DNA from: G965250275 sp965250275
GTDB lineage: Bacteria > Pseudomonadota > Alphaproteobacteria > Rhodobacterales > Rhodobacteraceae
DNA length: 64,000 bases
Reading direction: 5' to 3'
Assembly (NCBI GenBank): GCA_965250275.1
Contig: OZ252297.1
Span: 2,046,001-2,110,000 of the forward strand
Shown: in pieces, positions 9,746 to 17,877 of the stretch
How the letters are laid out: every line of letters begins with the position of its first letter
Numbering within the stretch: position 1 is the stretch's first letter
Position numbers and translations under genes: made by a program
The notes under the pieces: model-generated
Told to the model about the DNA's origin: nothing
Seen by the model: only the letters and a program-made list of their open reading frames with translations
Databases searched by the model: none

Positions 9746-11106
9746 TGGATGTGGTCCTGCTTTTTGGAATGGTGATCGGCCTATTGCTGATTGGCGTGCC
9801 CATTGCGGTGTCGCTGGGCCTGAGCTCCACGATCTTCCTGCTGATCTACTCGGACAGTTCGCTGGCCTCGGTGGCCGGCACGCTTTTTGAGGCGTTCGAA
9901 GGGCATTTCACCCTGCTGGCGATCCCGTTCTTCGTTCTGGCCTCGTCTTTCATGACAACGGGCGGTGTCGCGCGTCGGATCATCCGGTTTTCCATCGCCT
10001 GTGTTGGTCATTTGCCGGGCGGGCTGGCGATCGCGGGTGTGTTTGCCTGCATGCTCTTTGCGGCCCTGTCGGGATCCTCGCCGGCGACAGTTGTGGCCAT
10101 CGGCACGATCGTGATCGCCGGCATGCGTCAGGTCGGATATTCCAAGGAATTTGCAGCAGGCGTGATCTGTAACGCCGGGACCCTTGGCATCCTGATCCCG
10201 CCCTCAATCGTCATGGTGGTCTATGCAGCCGCGGTCGAGGTCTCGGTTGGGCGCATGTTCCTCGCAGGGGTGATCCCGGGCCTCATGGCCGGGGGTATGC
10301 TGATGGTCACGATTTACGTCATGGCCAAGGTCAAGAACCTGCCGAAAGGGGACTGGCAGGGCTGGAGCGAAATTCTGGTCGCCGGACGTGAAGCCGGGTG
10401 GGGTCTCTTCCTGATCGTGATCATTCTGGGTGGCATCTATGGTGGCATCTTCACGCCAACCGAAGCGGCTGCGGTTGCCGCGGTCTATGCGTTTTTCATC
10501 GCCAGCTTTGTCTACAAAGATATGGGGCCTTTGACACAAGGCGGATCAGTGTTTCGCAGACCCTGGGTCTTGGTCACGGCACTGGTGCACCCGGACACCA
10601 AACAAACCTTGTTCGACGCCGGGAAACTGACTGTCACCTTGCTGTTCGTGATCGCCAACGCGCTGATCCTGAAACACGTGCTGACGGATGAACAGGTCCC
10701 GCAACACATTGCCAATGCGATGTTGTCGGCGGGCTTTGGCCCTGTGATGTTCCTTGTTGTGGTCAACGTGATCCTGCTGATCGGCGGTCAGTTCATGGAG
10801 CCGTCGGGGCTCTTGGTGATCGTGGCACCGCTGGTCTTTCCGATTGCCATCGAACTGGGCATCGACCCGATCCATCTGGGCATCATTATGGTGGTCAATA
10901 TGGAGATTGGCATGATCACTCCGCCGGTGGGCCTGAACCTTTTTGTCACCTCCGGTGTTGCGGGAATGCCCATGATGGCGGTGGTTCGGGCAGCCTTGCC
11001 ATTCCTCGCGGTGCTGTTCGTGTTCCTGATCCTGGTGACCTACATACCGTGGATATCGACGGTGCTGCCCAACGCGGTGATGGGCCCCGAGATCATCACG
11101 AATTAG
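9745..11106 (+). CDS. dctM: TRAP transporter large permease (DctM family)
   Basis: A 453-residue permease of the DctM/ion-transporter superfamily with about 12-13 helices; it uses a sodium or proton gradient to take up the acid bound by DctP. Family blocks are visible: G-S-S-P-A-T-V-V-A-I-G near 110, N-A-G-T-L-G-I-L-I-P-P-S near 145, T-P-T-E-A-A-A-V-A near 240 and I-T-P-P-V-G-L-N near 390. A 20-30 residue hydrophilic insertion around residues 262-292 accounts for the length above the usual ~430. It is coupled to dctQ by a TGATG overlap. Confidence 0.93.
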   Translation: MDVVLLFGMVIGLLLIGVPIAVSLGLSSTIFLLIYSDSSLASVAGTLFEAFEGHFTLLAIPFFVLASSFMTTGGVARRIIRFSIACVGHLPGGLAIAGVFACMLFAALSGSSPATVVAIGTIVIAGMRQVGYSKEFAAGVICNAGTLGILIPPSIVMVVYAAAVEVSVGRMFLAGVIPGLMAGGMLMVTIYVMAKVKNLPKGDWQGWSEILVAGREAGWGLFLIVIILGGIYGGIFTPTEAAAVAAVYAFFIASFVYKDMGPLTQGGSVFRRPWVLVTALVHPDTKQTLFDAGKLTVTLLFVIANALILKHVLTDEQVPQHIANAMLSAGFGPVMFLVVVNVILLIGGQFMEPSGLLVIVAPLVFPIAIELGIDPIHLGIIMVVNMEIGMITPPVGLNLFVTSGVAGMPMMAVVRAALPFLAVLFVFLILVTYIPWISTVLPNAVMGPEIITN

Positions 11107-11129
11107 ACCATCTCGTGTGGTAAGGCGGG

Positions 11130-11879
11130 TCAGGCCTCGTCCAGGGCGTTCACAATCGGCGCGAAGTCTGCGGCGCGCAGGCTGGCGCCGCCGACAAGAG
11201 CGCCGTCGACATGGGGGACGGCGAATATCTCGGCTGCGTTGCCGGCTTTCACCGAGCCGCCGTAAAGCAGCCGGACCGAACGCCCCACACCCTCACCGAA
11301 ACGCCGCTCCAGACGCGCCCGGATGAAACTATGGACCTCAGCGATTTGATCCATCGTTGGCACCTTGCCGGTGCCAATGGCCCAGATCGGTTCATATGCG
11401 ATAACCAGGTTTTCTCCGGTAACGGCGTCGGGGATCGAGCCTGACATCTGACCGGCAATGATGTCGAGCGTGTTGGCGGCCTCGCGCTGAACCAGACTTT
11501 CACCGAGACAAACGATTGCGGTCAGCCCCGTTTCAATTGCGGCGCGGGCTTTGGCCCGGACCAGTTCGTTTTGTTCCGCGTGGTCCTGGCGGCGTTCGGA
11601 ATGGCCAAGGATGACATATTGCGCGCCCGCGTCCCGCAGCATCCGGGCGCTGACGTCCCCGGTGTGCGCGCCCGCATCGCCGGCATGACAATCCTGTCCG
11701 CCGATCGCAATCGGGCCGTTCTGGCATTGCGCGGCGGCGCGGTGCAGGAGTGTGGCAGGAGGGCAGATGACGATGTCGCAGGACGGATCCGGACAGGTGG
11801 CTGCCAATTGATCCAGCTCGGCGAGATCCGCTTCCAGACCGTGCATTTTCCAGTTTCCCGCCGCGATTTTCTGACGCAT
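11130..11879 (-). CDS. tpiA: triose-phosphate isomerase
   Basis: Interconverts dihydroxyacetone phosphate and glyceraldehyde 3-phosphate in glycolysis and gluconeogenesis. All catalytic parts of the 249-residue TIM barrel are present: N9-W-K11 (lysine), G-H-S-E-R-R with the catalytic histidine near 94, A-Y-E-P-I-W-A-I-G-T-G with the catalytic glutamate near 165 (loop 6), and L-Y-G-G-S-V-K near 210. The start at 11877-11879 (MRQKIAAGNWKM) follows from the family; upstream in-frame sequence is extra. It is convergent with dctM and apparently monocistronic. Confidence 0.96.
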   Translation of the reverse strand: MRQKIAAGNWKMHGLEADLAELDQLAATCPDPSCDIVICPPATLLHRAAAQCQNGPIAIGGQDCHAGDAGAHTGDVSARMLRDAGAQYVILGHSERRQDHAEQNELVRAKARAAIETGLTAIVCLGESLVQREAANTLDIIAGQMSGSIPDAVTGENLVIAYEPIWAIGTGKVPTMDQIAEVHSFIRARLERRFGEGVGRSVRLLYGGSVKAGNAAEIFAVPHVDGALVGGASLRAADFAPIVNALDEA

Positions 11880-11986
11880 CCCGAACCCTTGCTGTTGTTT
11901 GTTCTCCGGTGGTAGCACCGGCGCGGAGTTGACACAATTCCACACCCGATTTGTCTCTGGCGCAGTCTTCCTGAGGACAGAAACTC

Positions 11987-12901
11987 ATGATCCCGCAACT
12001 CGACCTGACACAATTGGAGGCGGGCGACAGCACGGCACTGCAAGCGCTGGAGCATGCGCTGACAGAGGTGGGCTTTCTGACGCTGGACGGAACGGGGTTG
12101 TCGCGCGACCGGGTCGCGCAGGTTCTCGAAACTTACCGGGCCTTCTTTGAATTGCCGGACAGCGCCAAGGCGGACGTCGATATGGCGCGGACGGGCTCGA
12201 ATCGCGGCTGGGGCGCGGGTGGGGCAGAGCGCGTCGATCCGACCGCAAATCCGGATTACAAGGAGGTGTTTGACTGTGGCTATGAACTGCCGGTCGATCA
12301 TCCTCTGGCACCGCAGGCTCTCAGTGTTTATGCGCGCAACCACTGGCCCGACGTTCCCGTTGGATTTCAGACCGCTATCAGCGACTATTACCGCGATGCC
12401 TGTGGCGTCTCATTGCGGCTTCTGCGGGTGATCGCGCGCGTGCTGGGAGAGCCCCAGGACCACTTCGCACAGGCGTTCACGCACCCCATGGCGCTGTTGC
12501 GCGGGAACTTCTATCCAAGGCGGCCAGACTGGGCCGGAGCCCTGGATTTCGGAATTGCGCCGCATACGGATTATGGGTGTCTGACGCTGCTGGCGATGGA
12601 TGGGCAGCCGGGCCTGGACGTGCAGAGGGCGTCGGGGACATGGGAGAGCGTTCAGGTCCCGGTGGGGACATTTGTCATCAATTTCGGTGAAATGCTGGAA
12701 ATCTGGAGCGGTGGCCGCGTGCGGGCCACGCCTCATCGGGTGATCGGCACGGATGACGAACGTTTGTCGATCCCGCTCTTTTTCAACCCTGCCTACGACA
12801 CCGATGTTGCGCCCAGAGATGCCGCGTCACCAATTCTTGCAGGGCCTTACCTGAGCCGTCGCTACAACGAGACGTATCTTCACCTCGCCGAGCCGGCCTG
12901 A
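11987..12901 (+). CDS. 2-oxoglutarate/Fe(II)-dependent oxygenase, isopenicillin N synthase-like
   Basis: A 304-residue cytosolic non-heme iron oxygenase. The N-terminal DIOX_N region covers about 1-115. The double-stranded beta-helix core has the iron facial triad H-T-D (A-P-H-T-D-Y-G near 190) plus the distal histidine in A-T-P-H-R-V near 246, then R-x-S (R-L-S-I-P-L-F-F-N-P) for the 2-oxoglutarate carboxylate. Such enzymes include gibberellin and 1-aminocyclopropane oxidases and many bacterial relatives of unknown substrate, so the product is open. The ATG has GAGGAC eight bases upstream. It is divergent from tpiA. Confidence 0.9.
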   Translation: MIPQLDLTQLEAGDSTALQALEHALTEVGFLTLDGTGLSRDRVAQVLETYRAFFELPDSAKADVDMARTGSNRGWGAGGAERVDPTANPDYKEVFDCGYELPVDHPLAPQALSVYARNHWPDVPVGFQTAISDYYRDACGVSLRLLRVIARVLGEPQDHFAQAFTHPMALLRGNFYPRRPDWAGALDFGIAPHTDYGCLTLLAMDGQPGLDVQRASGTWESVQVPVGTFVINFGEMLEIWSGGRVRATPHRVIGTDDERLSIPLFFNPAYDTDVAPRDAASPILAGPYLSRRYNETYLHLAEPA

Positions 12902-12904
12902 GGC

Positions 12905-13255
12905 TCAGGTTTCGGCGAACTTGATCGACTCGCCGCACCCGCAGGCTTCGGTCACATTGGGGTTGTTGAAACGGAAGCCGGATTCCAGCAGCGACACCTC
13001 GTAGTCGATCTCGGTGCCGAAAAGGAACATCTGGGCCATCGGTGCGATCATCACGCGTGCGCCGTCCTGCTCGACAACTTCGTCGTTTGGATCGGTCGCG
13101 TCGACATACTCCATGGTGTACTCCATACCCGCACAGCCGCCCTTTTTGACGCCGATGCGCAGCCCCGAGTGGCCGTCCTTTTCCATCAGCTTCACAATCT
13201 GTGCCGCTGCTTTTTGGGTCAGAGTGACAGCCTGTTTTCCAGGAATGCCGAACAT
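12905..13255 (-). CDS. sufA: A-type iron-sulfur carrier, SufA/IscA family
   Basis: A 116-residue HesB/IscA-family protein that carries Fe-S clusters to target enzymes. The three cluster cysteines are in place: G-G-C-A-G-M near residue 40 and C-G-C-G-E-S near 106. The sequence fits SufA of Rhodobacteraceae, although the rest of the suf operon is not in the window. A strong ribosome site (AAAGGAG) precedes the ATG. A candidate terminated transcript ends just upstream, so this gene probably has its own promoter in 13256-13324. Confidence 0.9.
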   Translation of the reverse strand: MFGIPGKQAVTLTQKAAAQIVKLMEKDGHSGLRIGVKKGGCAGMEYTMEYVDATDPNDEVVEQDGARVMIAPMAQMFLFGTEIDYEVSLLESGFRFNNPNVTEACGCGESIKFAET

Positions 13256-13324
13256 AGAGGATCTCCTTTGTCCGCAATCTAGGTCTCCGTTGCGACTTGC
13301 TCAAGAGGCGAGCGACCGGAGGCG

Positions 13325-13353
13325 AAAAAAGACCGCCCGTGTTGCGGGCGGTC
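13325..13353 (-). terminator. rho-independent terminator
   Basis: A 9-bp G+C-rich inverted repeat GACCGCCCG-N5-CGGGCGGTC (13331-13353) is flanked by six A on the left, which read as TTTTTT after the stem on the minus strand. This is a textbook intrinsic terminator for leftward transcription. It lies about 280 bases past the DUF59 gene and just before sufA, so it either ends the DUF59 transcript or a small RNA starting in between. Confidence 0.85.
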
Positions 13354-13445
13354 CAGAAGACCTGTTGCCGAGGGGACAGCGAAAGCAAGCAACAGCCTTG
13401 GTTTGTCATGTCCGGTCTGCCGATCCGGAGCATGGTAAATGTCAC
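13325..13445 (-). ncRNA. candidate small RNA in the sufA-DUF59 gap
   Basis: The 374-bp gap 13256-13629 holds no convincing gene but does hold structure on the minus strand. Three stems run in order: TCCGG/CCGGA (13411-13429), CTGTTGC/GCAACAG (13362-13395), then the intrinsic terminator (13331-13353). A promoter-like pair, TTGAGC (13477-13482) and TATTGT (13452-13457), lies just upstream with a slightly long 19-bp spacer. This gives a predicted transcript of about 120 nt. The alternative is a structured 3' tail of the DUF59 message. No known RNA family was recognised. Confidence 0.4.
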
Positions 13446-13629
13446 ACACTAACAATATCCACGCGCCCATTTGCGCGCTCAATGATCAGTACAATGCGCC
13501 CGCCCGCGACTCAGTCTCGGATCGGACAGGTGCAACCTTGATCAGGAATGTAACGTGGCGCTGACGCGCTTGTAACGGCAGGGTGACGTTCTGTTGTCGG
13601 ACAAAAGTATCGCGCGCCAGATCGCCGGG

Positions 13630-13992
13630 TTACATGAAACCCAGTTCCAGACGGGCTTCGTCTGACATCATGTCCATGCCCCAGGGCGGTTCCCACGTCA
13701 GTTCAACGTCGACCTGTTTGACACCGGGAATGGGTTCGATCGCGTCTGCCAGCCAGCCCGGCATTTCGCCGGCGACCGGACATCCGGGGGCCGTCAGCGT
13801 CATGATCACGCGCACCTCGTTCTCGGCATTGATGCTGATGGTGTAGATCAGCCCAAGTTCATAGATGTTCACAGGAATCTCGGGGTCAAACACACTCCGG
13901 CATGCCTCGACGACGGAGTCGTAGAGTTCATGATCGGTCGAAGAGGGCGCGATCAGCGGTGCACCTTCGAGCGGTTCTGTCGGCTGGTTCAT
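13630..13992 (-). CDS. DUF59/MIP18-family Fe-S assembly protein (SufT-like)
   Basis: A 120-residue protein of the DUF59 family, which acts in Fe-S cluster maturation (SufT, Cia2/MIP18, PaaD). The core has V-F-D-P-E-I-P-V-N-I-Y-E-L-G-L-I-Y near residues 34-50 and M-T-L-T-A-P-G-C-P-V with the conserved reactive cysteine near 76. It ends in W-E-P-P-W-G-x-D-M-M-S-x-x-A-R, as in the suf-operon version. The start at 13990-13992 has GAGGGGAC just upstream; an upstream in-frame ATG lacks a ribosome site. It is followed, across the structured gap, by sufA in the same direction. Confidence 0.88.
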   Translation of the reverse strand: MNQPTEPLEGAPLIAPSSTDHELYDSVVEACRSVFDPEIPVNIYELGLIYTISINAENEVRVIMTLTAPGCPVAGEMPGWLADAIEPIPGVKQVDVELTWEPPWGMDMMSDEARLELGFM

Positions 13993-14068
13993 CGTCCCCT
14001 CGGTCTTGTTCCTGACCGAATATATAGGGAATGGCGGGCAGGGCGTCCAGTGTTCGCCCTCGAGCGAC

Positions 14069-16504
14069 CTACCGGCAACCGTCAGGGGGAGATAGGCCCC
14101 GCAGTTCGCTGTGTCGGGTTTCTGCAAGTTTGTCCCATTTCGGCAGTCCCGCATCCTGATCGGGCCGTTTGGCTAGGGCTTCCATCCAGCCCCGCCAATG
14201 CCGCGTGAACAACGATCCGGCCAGCGTGGTCGTCATCCACTGGCAGGGTGGGGGCGAGAGCGGCCAACGATCCGTTCCGCCGAAGGTTCGGGTGCTGGCA
14301 TCCGTAAATGTGTCTTTGAGGCTCTGCGTTTCGTGCAGTTTGAGGCCAGCCAGATCGACCTCCTGAAAGGCCGTTCCGGTGAGATTGGCGCCGTCCAGAA
14401 CGATGCCCCAAAGATCAGCATTCTCTCCAAAATAGGCGCCGCGGAGGTCTGCATCGCGGAACCGGACCCCTCGCAGGTCCCCGCCTTCGATCCGCGCCCC
14501 GCGCAGATCGGCACGGTTGAGATTTGCTTGATAGAGATTGACGTCGAGAAACTCGGTGGCCTGAAGATCGGCCCCGGCCAAAGTGGCGTTCCGGAACACG
14601 CCTCGATCGATGATGGCATTGCGCAGGTCTGCGTGCTCCAGCGACGCGTTCACAAAGATCGACGCGGTGATGTCAGCCCCACGAAGTTGGGCCCTGATCA
14701 ATTTGGCGCCTTCCAGAACGGTGTTGTTCAGTATCGCGTCCGTCAGGTCTGCATCCGAGAGATCGGCACCGTAAAGCGACGCACCAGCCAGAAGCGCCTC
14801 CGCCATATCCGCTCCTATCAGACTGGCATCTGCGAGATCCGCGCCCGTCAGATTGGCGCCAATCAAGCTGGCGCCTGTCAGATCAACGCCGCGCAGCTTC
14901 GCCTGGCGCAGGTCGGCCTGTGCAAGGTCCGATTGGCTAAAGTCTGCCTCATCGGCATCCAACGAATAGAGGATCGCACCTTTCAGGTGTGCGCCCGAAA
15001 GGTCGGCGTCTGTGAGTGTCACGTTCGCCATGCCAGCGTCGTTCAGTTCCGCTCCGGCCAATTGCGCCATCGCTAGCGTGCTGCCCTTGAGCGACGATTG
15101 ATTCAGCCTGGCACCGTTCAGTGAGGCGCTGGTCAGATCGGCTTCTTCGATCACCGTTTTCTCGAGCACTGCTCCTTCGAACCGGGCGAAGTTCAGTTTC
15201 GCGCCGGACAACTGCACCTCGCGCATGAGCGCGCCGTTGAGATTGAGCCCCGACGCCAGAATGCCTTTCAGATCAGCGCCGTCCATCTGCGCGCCGGGCA
15301 GGTTCGCCCCTGAAAGATTGGCAGACGCCAAACGCGTCCTCAGGAATCCCGTTTCGAAACCGTTCGCGGCCGAGAGATCTGAGCTTTGCAGATGCGCATC
15401 GGCAAACGATGCCCGTGTCAGCGTGGCGCCGGAGAGGCGCGCCTGCTCAAGGTGGCTGTCTGACAGGTCCGCGCGATCGAGCTTTGCGTTTGAAAGCTGT
15501 GCGCCCGTGAGAAACGCACCCCGCAGGTCCGCGTCCCGCAAGTCCCGTCCAGTCAGATTTGGCGTGACAAGTGCTGCAATCGCTGCATTCCGGCGTTCCT
15601 GCCACTCTGCCTGAAAACTTGCCAACTGGGGCCGCGTGAGTTCTGCGCAATCAAGACTCTCTCGACGGCACCAGACGGCCTGAAAATCCCGGCGGGCCGT
15701 CGGGTAAGACAACCAGCCGTCGGGCTTTTCGGTGATGGCGGCGCCGTTCAGGTCGATCGGCGCCAGCGAAACCCAACGGCTTGGTTCGACGGTTTTGCTG
15801 TAGCTGACAAACAGGATGCCTGGGATCAGGATTGCCGCACCCAAATAGAGCGTGATCGAGCGCCAGATCTCTGCCGACAGGTTGGTCTGATCCCCTCGCA
15901 TCCGGTGCCAGAGCACCCACGCGCTGGCAAATCCGGCCTGCAGCATCAGCAGTAAGGAAACCGCCGAAATCATGGTCATCTCAAAGTCGCGCGCGGGCAT
16001 CGACCGCCACCAGTTGAACCCCATCACGATCAGCCCGAAGAGCCATGCCAGAAAAAAGTTCAGGATGCTGGAGGTCCATTCCAACGCCCGTGGATCGGTG
16101 CTGCCATCCTGTCGCAATCGGTTTCGCAGGTGCAGGGCCGCGTCATTTACAAGCCAGGGTGAGATTTGCCGGCCCAAAGGCAACCCCCCGGGCTGGGCGG
16201 GCGCATAAGCCAGCGCGTCCCAAAGGCGGATCAGATAGAGATGAAAGTAACCATAGACCGCGACGATCAGGACGGGTGCCGTGTAAAAGAACAGCTGCGT
16301 CGGCACGGAGACGTTCAGCAGGGGCAATTGGGTCGTGCGATTGACGCCATAGAAGTCGATATGCGTGACCGACATCAGGGTCAGACCGACAAACCCCAAC
16401 ACGCCCATCAGGGCGAACCACGTGGCGCGGGCGTTTGAAGTCAGCGCGTTGATCCGGGCGATCGGGTCCGGACCTTTCGAAGGTTTAGGACCAGGACTCT
16501 GCAT
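14069..16504 (-). CDS. membrane-anchored giant pentapeptide-repeat protein
   Basis: An 811-residue protein. The first ~235 residues hold five hydrophobic segments (about 29-46, 70-92, 145-164, 174-199, 216-235). A short linker with two cysteines follows. Then about 410 residues (313-723) consist almost wholly of A(D/N)LxG/A-type pentapeptide repeats, roughly 80 of them. Such repeats fold into a right-handed square beta-helix, here about 20 turns long. A non-repeat C-terminal tail of ~88 residues is rich in W, R and H. The start at 16502-16504 is preferred to an ATG 12 codons upstream because AAAGGA lies before it. Pentapeptide proteins range from DNA-mimic gyrase protectors to unknown scaffolds; function here is unknown. 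The topology suggests a rod projecting from the inner membrane. Confidence 0.85.
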   Translation of the reverse strand: MQSPGPKPSKGPDPIARINALTSNARATWFALMGVLGFVGLTLMSVTHIDFYGVNRTTQLPLLNVSVPTQLFFYTAPVLIVAVYGYFHLYLIRLWDALAYAPAQPGGLPLGRQISPWLVNDAALHLRNRLRQDGSTDPRALEWTSSILNFFLAWLFGLIVMGFNWWRSMPARDFEMTMISAVSLLLMLQAGFASAWVLWHRMRGDQTNLSAEIWRSITLYLGAAILIPGILFVSYSKTVEPSRWVSLAPIDLNGAAITEKPDGWLSYPTARRDFQAVWCRRESLDCAELTRPQLASFQAEWQERRNAAIAALVTPNLTGRDLRDADLRGAFLTGAQLSNAKLDRADLSDSHLEQARLSGATLTRASFADAHLQSSDLSAANGFETGFLRTRLASANLSGANLPGAQMDGADLKGILASGLNLNGALMREVQLSGAKLNFARFEGAVLEKTVIEEADLTSASLNGARLNQSSLKGSTLAMAQLAGAELNDAGMANVTLTDADLSGAHLKGAILYSLDADEADFSQSDLAQADLRQAKLRGVDLTGASLIGANLTGADLADASLIGADMAEALLAGASLYGADLSDADLTDAILNNTVLEGAKLIRAQLRGADITASIFVNASLEHADLRNAIIDRGVFRNATLAGADLQATEFLDVNLYQANLNRADLRGARIEGGDLRGVRFRDADLRGAYFGENADLWGIVLDGANLTGTAFQEVDLAGLKLHETQSLKDTFTDASTRTFGGTDRWPLSPPPCQWMTTTLAGSLFTRHWRGWMEALAKRPDQDAGLPKWDKLAETRHSELRGLSPPDGCR

Positions 16505-16579
16505 TGGCCTTTTTCCTTTCAGATCAGGCCAGCGTCCCATGCGGGCAGGGGCGACGTCAAATCCTTGGTGCCGATTGGC

Positions 16580-16858
16580 TCAGCTGTTGATGTCATCCTT
16601 GAAGTGCTTGACTTGCCCTTTGGGCAGGGAAAACAGCTTGCGCAGGACCAGCCAAGCCACCAGCGATAAAGCTGCGAACAAGAGGAGCAGAACCGGGAAG
16701 CCTAGCGCCAGCCCGGTGTTCAGTATCAGCATCGAAACGGCCAATGCGCCGATGGCAAATCCCAAAAAAACAAAACCCGCTATCAGGACCTCCGCGATGC
16801 CAAGGATCAACGCCACCGCAAGCCAAACCCACCAGATTGTCCAGATCTCGGTTTCCAT
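16580..16858 (-). CDS. NfeD-like membrane protein (YbbJ type)
   Basis: A 92-residue protein with two to three hydrophobic segments (about 6-50, then 52-72) and a short basic cytoplasmic end. This is the truncated NfeD form lacking the soluble OB-fold domain common in longer members. It directly follows and overlaps the stomatin-like gene (TGATG at 16856-16860), the standard pairing of SPFH and NfeD proteins, as in E. coli qmcA-ybbJ. The pair is thought to organise membrane microdomains. A GTG one codon earlier is an alternative start; AAGGGAG serves either. Confidence 0.85.
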   Translation of the reverse strand: METEIWTIWWVWLAVALILGIAEVLIAGFVFLGFAIGALAVSMLILNTGLALGFPVLLLLFAALSLVAWLVLRKLFSLPKGQVKHFKDDINS

Positions 16859-17748
16859 CACGTGCTCCCTTTGAGCATTTTGAAGGCGTCGCCGAAGGCT
16901 TCGAGCGCGTTGGCGGGCAATACAATGGTTTGCTTGCCGGTTCCGTTGCCAAGGGCGTTCAGAGCTTCGACCTGTTTCAGGGCGACCTGATACTGCGCAG
17001 CTTCCAGACCATTGTCCTTGATGGCCTGCGCCACGACGCCGGTCGCATAGGCTTCCGCGTCAGCCTGAATGCGGCGTGCCTTGGCGATCTGTTCGGCAGC
17101 GTAGAGTTCGCCGTCGGCGGCAAGTTCCACGGCACGTTTCGCGCCCTCGGCTTCGGTGACTTGTGCGCGGCGCGCCCGCTCCGCGTTAAGCTGCTGCAGC
17201 ATCGCTTCGCGCGTGGCCTGATCCAGATTGACATCGAGGATTTCGGCCCGCGTGACCTGAATGCCCCAGTCGTCGACGGCGTCTTCGACGCTTTTCTGGA
17301 TTTGCCCGATGAGTTGCGCCCGGTTGGATTGCACTTCGTCGAGATCCATTTTGCCGATCTCGGCGCGCACGATCCCCGCGACCGTTGTGGCGATGGCTCC
17401 GTCTACGTCGCGGATCCGGTACACGGTCTTTTCCGGTTCAAGGATGCGGTAGAAGACAGAGGTGTCGATTTGCACCAGCACGTTGTCCTTGGTGATTGCG
17501 TCCTGCGACGCGTTGGGAAGCTGGCGCTCCAAAATCGATATACGATGGCGTGCAACATCAAGAAACGGAACGATAAAATTGATCCCGGGACCGAGAACCG
17601 AATGCAGCCGGCCAAACCGTTCCACGACGTATTTCTCCGACTGCGGAACGATTTTGACACCTTTCAGGATCACGACAACCAGCAGGATCGCGCCCAGCAG
17701 GTAAATGGCGTTGTCCGCCAGAATCCCGATGATTAGATCTTCACTCAT
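16858..17748 (-). CDS. SPFH/stomatin-like membrane protease-associated protein (QmcA type)
   Basis: A 296-residue slipin. A single N-terminal membrane helix (about 9-28) is followed by V-P-Q-S-E-K-Y-V-V-E-R-F-G-R, the start of the band-7/SPFH domain (about 35-200), then a charged, A/E/R-rich coiled-coil stretch (about 200-265) for oligomerisation. The C terminus ends L-G-N-G-T-G-K-Q-T-I-V-L-P-A-N, typical of the QmcA/paraslipin group. It is thought to form large ring assemblies and to regulate FtsH-type proteolysis with its NfeD partner, the next gene. A possible promoter lies in the 130 bp before it. Confidence 0.92.
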   Translation of the reverse strand: MSEDLIIGILADNAIYLLGAILLVVVILKGVKIVPQSEKYVVERFGRLHSVLGPGINFIVPFLDVARHRISILERQLPNASQDAITKDNVLVQIDTSVFYRILEPEKTVYRIRDVDGAIATTVAGIVRAEIGKMDLDEVQSNRAQLIGQIQKSVEDAVDDWGIQVTRAEILDVNLDQATREAMLQQLNAERARRAQVTEAEGAKRAVELAADGELYAAEQIAKARRIQADAEAYATGVVAQAIKDNGLEAAQYQVALKQVEALNALGNGTGKQTIVLPANALEAFGDAFKMLKGST

Positions 17749-17877
17749 AACAACCTTCCCATCTGTGTACCGTGGTATACAATATTGGGGTGACGAACCG
17801 CGTTTTCAATTCCCCGTGAGTTTCACCATCGCCGCAGTGCCGGTTTTGTCAACGCAGTTGGGTCAGCCTGAAGAGGC

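Noticed and set aside
14198..15076. A 292-codon plus-strand frame opposite the pentapeptide repeats, itself repetitive
   Set aside because: The repeats are the antisense echo of the pentapeptide code; there is no start signal.
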